This document shows positions 1 through 5,721 of a DNA stretch of 7,938 bases, in pieces (position 1 is the first letter of the stretch; each line of letters opens with the position of its first letter). The stretch is from Thermoleophilia bacterium. Its GTDB lineage: Bacteria > Actinomycetota > Thermoleophilia > Gaiellales > SKUG01. A model generated the notes under the pieces. It saw only the letters and a program-made list of their open reading frames with translations. It searched no databases and was not told the DNA's origin. The stretch spans positions 16,657 through 24,594 of the forward strand of contig JAGQUL010000079.1 of the NCBI GenBank assembly GCA_020438525.1, written 5' to 3'. The position numbers and the translations under genes are program-made.

Positions 1-369
1 GGCAACGCCACCTTCGAGAGCGTGCTCGAGGCGCAGGATCGCTCGCGCAAGCTGATCGAGAAGGCGGGCGGCGTGGCCGACGGCGACGTCGACGAGGCCG
101 CGTTCGAGGTCGACAGCGAGCGCGAGCTGCACCGGATGCTCGGCGAGGTCGAGGTGCCGCTCGCGGATGCCGTGCGCGACCGCCGCTTCGGCGATGCCGT
201 GTCGCTCGCCGCGAGCCTCGGTCCGGCGGTCGACGCGTTCTTCAGCAAGGAGCAGGGCGTGATGGTGATGGCCGACGACCAGACGCTCCAGGACAACCGC
301 CTGCGCCTGCTGCAGCGCGTGGTCGACGCCACCGCGCCGCTCGGCGACCTGTCGCAGCTGCAGGTGTGA
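1..369 (+). CDS. glyS: Glycyl-tRNA synthetase beta subunit, C-terminal end (5' partial)
   Basis: The last 122 codons of a gene that begins before the window. The beta subunit of the bacterial alpha2-beta2 glycyl-tRNA synthetase helps charge tRNA-Gly with glycine in the cytoplasm; its C-terminal helical domain contacts the tRNA anticodon. The visible part matches that domain: a helical stretch with conserved Phe and Arg (FESVLEAQDR), then FFSKEQGVMVMADDQTLQDN and NRLRLLQRVV, ending GDLSQLQV. This closely resembles the end of E. coli GlyS (VMVMVDDEALRLNRL...ADISLLQ), so the C-terminus looks complete. Codon use is extremely GC3-rich: by hand count only about four codons end in A or T. No clear terminator follows the stop. 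Finding a separate beta subunit excludes the single-chain enzyme used by many actinobacteria. Identity is secure; only the start is missing. Confidence 0.93.
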   Translation, partial: GNATFESVLEAQDRSRKLIEKAGGVADGDVDEAAFEVDSERELHRMLGEVEVPLADAVRDRRFGDAVSLAASLGPAVDAFFSKEQGVMVMADDQTLQDNRLRLLQRVVDATAPLGDLSQLQV

Positions 370-749
370 GCTGAACACGCGCGAGCGTACGGAGCGTCCC
401 GGGCACACGGCACGCCGGAGGACGCCCCCGTCACGCTGCCAGCTCCTCGGGATGCAGCATCGAGGACGTTCCCTCGCCCAGCATCGGTGGCCGATCGATC
501 AACGCTGCGCGGACGCTACCCGGTCGCTTTCACGTCGCATGTGCGCCGATTCGCCCGCCGCGCACCGCGTTCGATGGTGCCGAGCATCAGGTGCCGGTCG
601 AGCGACGTCGACCGGAGACCGAACGGGAACGTCCCTCGCTTCCTCGCCGTGGCCTTCCTCGCCCCCGCTTGCGCAGTTCCAGCACTCGTCTCGCGGAAGA
701 CGTCTCCGGGCGACTCAAGGAATTCGTCGTTCGTGCCGATCTAACAGCC
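370..749. other. Gene-poor leader region between glyS and the pilin operon
   Basis: About 380 bases with no gene I can support. It holds one copy of an exact 17-bp direct repeat (615-631), a GATCGATC palindrome near 493, and an isolated AAGGAA at 717-722 that is too far (27 nt) to serve the first prepilin at 750. No convincing rho-independent terminator with a T-run follows glyS. An open frame at 487-744 has moderate GC3 but lacks a Shine-Dalgarno sequence and recognisable content. The operon promoter should lie here. A weak -10-like stretch just before 750 (GATCTAAC, 738-745) would give a nearly leaderless transcript, but I see no matching -35. Confidence 0.6.
615..631 (+). repeat. 17-bp direct repeat, left copy
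   Basis: GAGACCGAACGGGAACG occurs here and again, identically and in the same orientation, at 7243-7259. The left copy lies 118 bp before the first prepilin start and the right copy 25 bp after the last pilin stop, so the pair brackets the whole operon. Flanking bases do not match. It could be a recombination or target-duplication trace, a shared regulator site, or chance. Confidence 0.6.
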
Positions 750-1331
750 ATGGAAGCAGCCCACTCGCCCATCCGCGTACCCAGTCGCGCGCCCAGTCGC
801 GACTCCGCGTTCACCGTGATCGAGATCATGGTCGTACTGCTCATCGTGGCGGTGCTGATGTCGATCGCGATCGTCGGGTTCGGCGGCGCACGGCATGAAT
901 CGCGTCGTGGGCTGGTACGGACGGCCGCGCAGTCGTATGCGGAGTCGATCGACGCGTTCGCGCTCGACCACGCAGGTCGGGTTCCGAGGTTCGGAACCGC
1001 TGACTGGCCCGTCGCCACGTCAGGTCCGGTGAAGCCGAACACCGTGTCTGCGTCCGGTTCCACGTACCTGGGCACTGCGGTTCCGGACCCGGTAGCTGGC
1101 GGGAACGTCGACGTGACGGCGACGTCACCGACGGGTGGAGGCGTGCCCCCGAAATCCGGGATCCTCGGCTCGATCGTCTATCTCGTACAGCCGCCCGTGC
1201 CGCCCGCCACCTCATCCACCCAGTACCGGATCGAGGTGTGGATGGTGTCGCCCGAGCACAGGTACGAGCCGAAGATGTCGTGCTATCTCGGAAGCTGGTC
1301 TCCGGGCGGCGAAGTGGATCGATGCGCATGA
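750..1331 (+). CDS. Type IV prepilin-like protein (GspG/GspH/FimT-like minor pilin)
   Basis: A 193-residue class III prepilin-like protein. A 20-residue basic leader ends in Ala20 and is followed by FTVIEIMVVLLIVAVLMSIA, the hydrophobic N-terminal pilin helix with the conserved Glu at position +5 (Glu25). Prepilin peptidase usually cuts after Gly; here the -1 residue is Ala. The helix continues amphipathically to about residue 72 (AAQSYAESIDAFALDHAG...VP), as in GspG/FimT-type pilins. A Gly/Pro/Thr-rich beta region follows, with Cys178 and Cys192 near the end, placed like the D-loop disulfide of type IVa pilins. The ATG at 750 was chosen because it gives a normal leader; the frame stays open back to 591, but that would make a 74-residue leader. 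No Shine-Dalgarno precedes 750. First gene of the operon; its stop overlaps the next start. Major versus minor role cannot be decided here. Confidence 0.82.
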   Translation: MEAAHSPIRVPSRAPSRDSAFTVIEIMVVLLIVAVLMSIAIVGFGGARHESRRGLVRTAAQSYAESIDAFALDHAGRVPRFGTADWPVATSGPVKPNTVSASGSTYLGTAVPDPVAGGNVDVTATSPTGGGVPPKSGILGSIVYLVQPPVPPATSSTQYRIEVWMVSPEHRYEPKMSCYLGSWSPGGEVDRCA

Positions 1332-1864
1332 TCGCCACACGCGACCGATCGCACGATGGTTTCACGATGATCGAGGCGATCGTCGTGATGGTGCTCGTCG
1401 GCATGATGCTCGCTGGCGCCGGGATCATGCTGGTACGGTCGTTCAGCGAATCCGGATCCGCGATCCAGCAGCGCCAGGCGATCGAGCAGGCGCGTACGAC
1501 CGCGAACCAGCTGGGCAACGACCTGCGCGCGACACGCTCCCCGGATCGCGACCCGCGGATCGTCGGCAACTCCAATGACCTCGCCGGTGCGCTCTTCGGG
1601 ACGTCTCCCGTCAAACGACGCATGCCCGGTGAGAACGAGCTGCGCACGCTGGACGTGCGCGATGTCGTCGAGGCAACCGCGACGAGCCTCACCGTCCGTG
1701 CGGATGCCGATCCCCGACCGGGTGTGGAGTGCGTGCGGTACTTCGTGGATCCTGTCTCGCGATCGCTCGTTCGATCGGTGCTCGTGTACGACCAGCGCCT
1801 CCGGACATGTCCGATGCGCCCTGAACTGTCACGCAATGTCCTGGTCGCGGAGGTGGCATCGTGA
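1328..1864 (+). CDS. PilW/GspJ-like prepilin, shortened at the C-terminus
   Basis: A 178-residue prepilin-like protein. The leader ends DGFTMIEAIVVMVLVGMMLA, a canonical Gly|Phe cleavage site with Glu at +5 (Glu16), followed by a coiled amphipathic segment (QQRQAIEQARTTANQLGNDL) and a beta region with TATSLTVRADADPRPGVECV and VRYFVDPVSRSLVR, the order I know from PilW/GspJ-type minor pilins. The protein stops at RNVLVAEVAS, where this family normally goes on to a Phe-x-Tyr strand and a last pair of strands. Similar segments are found instead at the C-terminus of the next gene. Cys135 and Cys161 could form a disulfide. The ATG at 1328 gives an ATGA overlap with the previous stop; ATG 1322 is equally possible. 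The end overlaps the next start as GTGA. Family assignment is by pattern memory, not by search. Confidence 0.8.
   Translation: MIATRDRSHDGFTMIEAIVVMVLVGMMLAGAGIMLVRSFSESGSAIQQRQAIEQARTTANQLGNDLRATRSPDRDPRIVGNSNDLAGALFGTSPVKRRMPGENELRTLDVRDVVEATATSLTVRADADPRPGVECVRYFVDPVSRSLVRSVLVYDQRLRTCPMRPELSRNVLVAEVAS
1849..1855 (+). promoter_or_regulatory. Strong Shine-Dalgarno for the 713-residue protein
   Basis: GGAGGTG, a 7-nt match to the 16S anti-Shine-Dalgarno, lies with seven bases between GGAGG and the GTG at 1861. It fixes that start and is inside the end of the preceding prepilin gene. The same core and spacing recur before the GTG at 5086. Confidence 0.75.
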
Positions 1865-4002
1865 TCGCGTGGTTCCGAGTGTTCGGCGGAGCGATGGTCG
1901 TCGCGGCCATGGTCGGTGTGGCAGCGACGTCCGCATTCGCCGCACCGCCCGTGGTGCCCGACAAGCACAACCCCGGCACCGGCCAGGGCTACTGGGTGTA
2001 TGCCTGTGATGCAGCTGCACGCGCCGGGTACACCGGAGACCTGAACAAGTCGTTCTCGCCGTACGTCATCGACCACGACCAATGGGTCAATACGCCGGAG
2101 CTGCAGCAGAAGACCCAGAAGGATCCGCAGGAGATCCCCGGCGCGGCCGGTGCGGTGGCTGCGACCGTCGGCCCGAGCGTCGATCGGTATGAAATCGACT
2201 CCACGAGCGACCCTGCCCACCCACGCTTCTACAAGGTCAACCAGGCGTTCCAGGTACGAGCCTGGGTGTCGCCGTTCAAGTGGATGTCCGAGTGGGGGGG
2301 CAACGCGCCCGACCTCAACGATCACATCGAGATGTGGGATCAGTGCTCCGTGGGAGGGAGCAGCCTCGGCGTTCGGCGCAGGACCGACCCGTCAGTTCGC
2401 GACAAGGCGATCCGCAGGTTCCAGTTCTTCAAGCTCTCGCTTGGTGACGACAGCTACAAGCTCGCCTTCGGCGACATCGGTGCCGGATGGCGCTTCACGC
2501 TTCCCAAGGACGTCGGTGCAAGCAAGCTCGTGATCGAGCGATTTCGCGTCGAGGATCGGATCCACTCGGTGAAGACCGCGCAGCCGGAATGTGACCGAGG
2601 TGGCAAGGACTTCAAGGCGAAGCTCGGAGTGCTCTGCGGCTGGGCGCCGGGCACGCAGTACGCACGGCCTGGCTGGGGCGCGGGATGGTCGATCGTACGA
2701 GATCTCGCCGACGACAGGGGGACGGACCAGTTCCGCTTCTGCCAGCCACACGGCACCTGGACGGATGCTCGGATCAGCAGCGCATGGGGCAAGAACGTGA
2801 GCGTCGGCGCACCGGATCCGGGCGGCCTGTGGAACGACTACAACTACTCGACGAAGAGCTACGGATCGGCAGCGCGGCCGTACTTCCGGAAAGGCTCCGG
2901 CGAGTACGACGGCATGATGACGGGCAGCGGACCGGTGTCTGATCCGGATGCGCGATGCGGGATCTCCGGCGGACGCGAGTGGTACTACTCCGATCCCGGC
3001 AACAAGGCGTACAGCATCAAGGCGCTCATCAGCTGCTACCGATCGATGCCGTCCAGGGCGGCGTGCCGGGCGATCAACGACGAACCCGCGACTGCCCGCG
3101 CGAACTTCATCGACTGGGGCGTTCGCGCCCGAGTCGACGGAGCCACGGTGTTCGTGCGGGACCTCGAGCCACCGACCGTGACGATCACGGGCGGCTCCCT
3201 CAATCGCAACGGCGGAGTGGCCAATGACGGGACCATCAATGCCGAGAACCTGACGTACACGGCGAGCGACAATGCCGGCATTCGCCGCATTCGCGTCACC
3301 ATCGACGGTCCGGGCGTGTCATACGTGTACCGGGACGAGAGCAACCTGACCGTCGACGGAGACGTATGCGACTACCGGTACCCGATCCCCTGTGCTGGCG
3401 CGACCGCCGGGCGGAACGAGCTCAAGCCGGCCTGGGCTCCGGGCGTGGCCGCGAGGATGTTCGCACCGATCCTGGAGAATGCCGACGACCTGCGCCCGGG
3501 CTCGTACGTGATCTCGATCACCGCGTGGGACGCCAGCAACCAGCAGAGCCCCACCGCTCAGGCGCGGTTCCGGGTCGACCAGAACCTCCGTGTCGACTGT
3601 CGCGGCGCGATCGTGCAGACCGGTACGCCGGAAGCCACGTGCGGCTCGCGGTCGATCCCGCCTTCCACTGCTTACGCACCGACGCCTGCTGCATCGACGT
3701 CGACGGCCCCGCCCGTGACCGGACGGTCGATCTTCTCCTACACCCTGCTCCGTCCGATCTCGACCTCGAGCACGAACACCGGGGTCTCACAGTGCGTCAC
3801 CGACACCAACGTGATCCGTGGCAGCGGATCCGGAGGCTCGCTCAGCGACCCGGAGCTCAACATGATCACCGCGGTGACCCTCGACCTGTCGGTGCTCGCG
3901 CCGCGCGGGACATCGGTGGGAACCCAGCAGTTCCGGACGACGTTCGATCTCCCATCTCGACAGGACACCACGTATCGAGCGGCGCTGGGGTGCAGCCAGT
4001 GA
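1861..4002 (+). CDS. Large secreted Cys-rich protein with Ig-like module and pilin-like C-terminus
   Basis: 713 residues, starting with GTG in a GTGA overlap and preceded by a strong Shine-Dalgarno. A Sec signal peptide is clear: MIAWFRVF, a hydrophobic run to residue 25, and cleavage near AFA27|A28. The mature chain has 14 Cys, an even number, suggesting disulfides outside the cell. Residues about 30-430 are rich in Trp, Tyr and Gly and match no family I recognise. Residues about 435-575 look like an Ig-like or bacterial surface module (EPPTVTITGGS, LTYTASDNAGIRRIRVTIDG, PGSYVISITAWDASNQQS). A Ser/Thr/Pro/Ala linker (about 600-622) leads to residues 624-713 (IFSYTLLRP, ITAVTLDLSVLAPRG, QQFRTTFDLPSR), which resemble the final strands of PilW/GspJ-like minor pilins, the part missing from the upstream gene. 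In known minor-pilin operons PilY1 occupies this slot, but no PilY1 propeller or Ca-binding motif is evident. Tip adhesin is an inference. Confidence 0.75.
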   Translation: MIAWFRVFGGAMVVAAMVGVAATSAFAAPPVVPDKHNPGTGQGYWVYACDAAARAGYTGDLNKSFSPYVIDHDQWVNTPELQQKTQKDPQEIPGAAGAVAATVGPSVDRYEIDSTSDPAHPRFYKVNQAFQVRAWVSPFKWMSEWGGNAPDLNDHIEMWDQCSVGGSSLGVRRRTDPSVRDKAIRRFQFFKLSLGDDSYKLAFGDIGAGWRFTLPKDVGASKLVIERFRVEDRIHSVKTAQPECDRGGKDFKAKLGVLCGWAPGTQYARPGWGAGWSIVRDLADDRGTDQFRFCQPHGTWTDARISSAWGKNVSVGAPDPGGLWNDYNYSTKSYGSAARPYFRKGSGEYDGMMTGSGPVSDPDARCGISGGREWYYSDPGNKAYSIKALISCYRSMPSRAACRAINDEPATARANFIDWGVRARVDGATVFVRDLEPPTVTITGGSLNRNGGVANDGTINAENLTYTASDNAGIRRIRVTIDGPGVSYVYRDESNLTVDGDVCDYRYPIPCAGATAGRNELKPAWAPGVAARMFAPILENADDLRPGSYVISITAWDASNQQSPTAQARFRVDQNLRVDCRGAIVQTGTPEATCGSRSIPPSTAYAPTPAASTSTAPPVTGRSIFSYTLLRPISTSSTNTGVSQCVTDTNVIRGSGSGGSLSDPELNMITAVTLDLSVLAPRGTSVGTQQFRTTFDLPSRQDTTYRAALGCSQ

Positions 4003-5066
4003 GGGGCCCGGGGCGACATTCCGAGTCGGGCATCGCCATGATCATGGCGATCCTCATCGCGGTGCTCGTCGCGATGGTGATCGGCGTCGTCACGATGAGC
4101 TCGCTCGCCACGTCGCATGGTGGTCGTCGTGAACACTCGCGAGCGGCGTCCTACCAGGTCGCGTCGGAAGCGGCCCAACGGATCCGGCAGCAGCTTGTCG
4201 CGACTCAGACGTCGGCGACCCCCGGCACGCCGACCGGCGACGGGTTCGCGATCTCGACCGAGGAGCTGACCCGGGCGTTCGAAGCGACCGCGGTGAAGAC
4301 CCTGCCGATCGGCTCCAGCGCATACCGGGACGTCGATGTGAAGCTCGGTGGCATTCCGCTCACCGCGGCGGGAGCCGAGGACGCAGGTGAGCGGCCCATG
4401 TGGCAGATCGTGCAGGCACTGTCGCCGACCCCGAGAACGCCGTGGCTCACGCTCTACGTGCGAGGCTGGATCCAGGTCGGCAAGTCCGCATCCGACGCCG
4501 TCGTCGTGAAGGTCAGGATCAAGCCCAGCAGCATCGCCGACTACCAGCTCGTCTCGGACGCGCCGATCCGATTGGATCCGGGGATGACCGTGAACGGTTC
4601 CGTGCACAGCAACGGGGGGGTCGAAGAAGATTCGCAGCTGCCACCCCGCGACGGCAATCTTCGGGTGTGGTCGGACGGCGCCATTTCGTGTTCCGCGGCA
4701 GCAGGGACCACTCCGATCGTATCGACGGCCCAAGGGAACATCGATCTGGGACCCAGCGACTGCGTGACTCGACCCGCCACCGGGTCGTACGTGTCGCTCG
4801 ACGCGGCACGCGAGTCGGTGGTATGGATGCGCCGACTGTGCGACACGAAGACCGTCACGTGCGTGACCGGGCGCGCCGATCCGGACCAGCCCGCCACGGT
4901 ACGGTTGAACGGAACGAGCATCAAGGTGGACTACCCCGGGCGCACGCCCATGGTCATCGAAGCTCCGGTCGGGTCCGCACGAGCGATCGTGATCGATCGT
5001 GACACGCGAGTCAGCGGAACCACCAGTGCACGGGTCACGATCGTGGCATGGCGGCAGGGCGGCTAG
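3999..5066 (+). CDS. PilX-like pilus assembly protein, N-terminal half
   Basis: 355 residues from a GTG in a GTGA overlap with the previous stop; GGGGTG (3987-3992) is a fair Shine-Dalgarno. The N-terminus, ESGIAMIMAILIAVLVAMVI followed by GVVTMSS, has the form of the PilX N-terminal domain: a Gly before a hydrophobic helix, without the Glu +5 of classic pilins. A helical stretch (about 43-70) follows, then a strand (WLTLYVRGWIQV, 149-160). The motif VNGSVHSNGGV (198-208) is typical of PilX-like proteins and opens a beta-rich region with Cys231, 255, 281 and 288. The chain ends TTSARVTIVAWRQGG, whereas relatives continue into a strand such as NIVVxGD and then GLIAxNDV. Those elements lie in the next gene in another frame. 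A run of seven G (4614-4620) encodes part of the SNGG motif. Likely a minor or priming subunit. Confidence 0.78.
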   Translation: MRGPGRHSESGIAMIMAILIAVLVAMVIGVVTMSSLATSHGGRREHSRAASYQVASEAAQRIRQQLVATQTSATPGTPTGDGFAISTEELTRAFEATAVKTLPIGSSAYRDVDVKLGGIPLTAAGAEDAGERPMWQIVQALSPTPRTPWLTLYVRGWIQVGKSASDAVVVKVRIKPSSIADYQLVSDAPIRLDPGMTVNGSVHSNGGVEEDSQLPPRDGNLRVWSDGAISCSAAAGTTPIVSTAQGNIDLGPSDCVTRPATGSYVSLDAARESVVWMRRLCDTKTVTCVTGRADPDQPATVRLNGTSIKVDYPGRTPMVIEAPVGSARAIVIDRDTRVSGTTSARVTIVAWRQGG

Positions 5067-5073
5067 GCATCGG

Positions 5074-5082
5074 GGAGGTGAT
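5074..5082 (+). promoter_or_regulatory. Full-length consensus Shine-Dalgarno
   Basis: GGAGGTGAT is fully complementary to nine bases of the 16S 3' end. It lies in the only intergenic gap of the operon (19 nt), with seven bases between GGAGG and the GTG at 5086. It fixes that start and argues that the downstream half-gene is deliberately translated rather than a frameshift remnant. Confidence 0.82.
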
Positions 5083-5085
5083 GGA

Positions 5086-5721
5086 GTGATCTCATTCGTA
5101 CAGCGGTCCTGGGTTCGGTTGCGGACCGCAGCGCTCGTCCTGGGCATCGTCGCGGTCTCGACCGGCTGTGGAGGCACGGGCGGCACCGGGGGCGGCACCG
5201 GGGGCAGAGGGACCATGCCTCCGACAAGCCCTCCCGAGGATATTCCGGTCGGCGCTGCGCCGGCGAACATCATCGTCTCCGGCGACGTCGGGCGCGACGA
5301 TCCGACGACGGCGCCCCGGTCCGTCGGACTGCTCGCGGAGAACGACGTGCTGGTTGATCCGGCCGCGTCGCCGCCTGTTCGACGGATCCAGGCAGCGGTC
5401 ATGGCCACGACCGGCGCGGTTCGGATACCCGCGCAGTACCGAACGCCGATCCGGCAGGCCGGTCAGCCATACGCGCGTTCGGACTCGCTGGAGATCCTCG
5501 GCTCGATTGCCAGCCACGGCTCGGTTGCGCTCAGGTGGTCCTGGGGTTCGGACTGGGTCGGCTTCGGGACCCGGAAGTACGTCTGGGACCCGTCGCTTGC
5601 GTCGTATGGACCTCCTTACTGGCCATCCAGCGCGCGATGGCAGGTCATCGACCAGTCCGAGGCGAATGCGGACTGCTACGGATCCACGGCGACCATGCGA
5701 GGGGCCGACGCATGCCGCTGA
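5086..5721 (+). CDS. Probable lipoprotein carrying the C-terminal half of a PilX-like protein
   Basis: 211 residues from GTG. The N-terminus is a lipoprotein-type signal peptide: Arg7, Arg11 and Arg13, a hydrophobic core (TAALVLGIVA) and VSTGC with the lipobox Cys at 28. The lipobox fits a permissive consensus but has Ser rather than Leu at -3, so ordinary Sec cleavage is possible. A flexible Gly/Thr linker (29-42) follows. From about residue 58 the chain reads ANIIVSGDV, then SVGLLAENDVLVDP, IQAAVMATTGAVRIP, LEILGSIASHGSVAL and RKYVWDPSLASYGPPYWP. That order matches the C-terminal part of single-chain PilX-like (DUF4900-type) proteins as I remember them, and continues where the previous gene stops. 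Cys197 and Cys210 could pair. Next to the previous gene it looks like the second chain of a split subunit. The stop overlaps the next start by 10 nt. Confidence 0.75.
   Translation: MISFVQRSWVRLRTAALVLGIVAVSTGCGGTGGTGGGTGGRGTMPPTSPPEDIPVGAAPANIIVSGDVGRDDPTTAPRSVGLLAENDVLVDPAASPPVRRIQAAVMATTGAVRIPAQYRTPIRQAGQPYARSDSLEILGSIASHGSVALRWSWGSDWVGFGTRKYVWDPSLASYGPPYWPSSARWQVIDQSEANADCYGSTATMRGADACR
5178..5201 (+). repeat. 12-bp tandem repeat encoding a Gly/Thr linker
   Basis: Two perfect copies of GGGCGGCACCGG, with partial copies on each side, encode the Gly-Gly-Thr-Gly linker just after the lipobox Cys of the 5086-5721 product. A whole-unit gain or loss would change linker length by four residues without breaking the frame. 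Confidence 0.7.

Noticed and set aside
370..450. Rho-independent terminator after glyS
   Set aside because: The GC-rich stretch has only short, imperfect stems and no T-run.
487..744. 85-residue + strand open frame ending six bases before the first prepilin, with a short hydrophobic stretch and moderate GC3
   Set aside because: No Shine-Dalgarno at the GTG, Arg/Ser-rich low-information sequence and no recognisable family. Open frames of this length are expected by chance at this GC content.
591..749. Upstream extension of the first prepilin frame to 591
   Set aside because: It would give a 74-residue leader before the cleavage site, far longer than known prepilin leaders. ATG 750 gives a normal basic leader.
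841..2325. Long minus-strand open frame opposite the first three operon genes
   Set aside because: Arg/Ser/Thr-rich, no domain pattern, and fully overlapped by genes with clear prepilin and signal-peptide features. It is the antisense of GC-rich coding DNA.
1861..4002. Calling the 713-residue protein PilY1
   Set aside because: Position fits, but no beta-propeller repeats, calcium-binding loop or PilY1 C-terminal motif can be seen, so the name would be unsupported.
5020..5110. Sequencing frameshift as the reason the PilX-like protein is in two pieces
   Set aside because: The junction contains a stop, a nine-base Shine-Dalgarno and a signal peptide with basic N-region and hydrophobic core. 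One indel would not create these, and the upstream open stretch in the second frame is only the shadow of the first gene.
3738..5408. 556-residue minus-strand open frame opposite the PilX-like genes
   Set aside because: Composition is typical of an antisense frame (Arg, Asp, Gly, His rich) and no motif is visible. The + strand genes explain the region.
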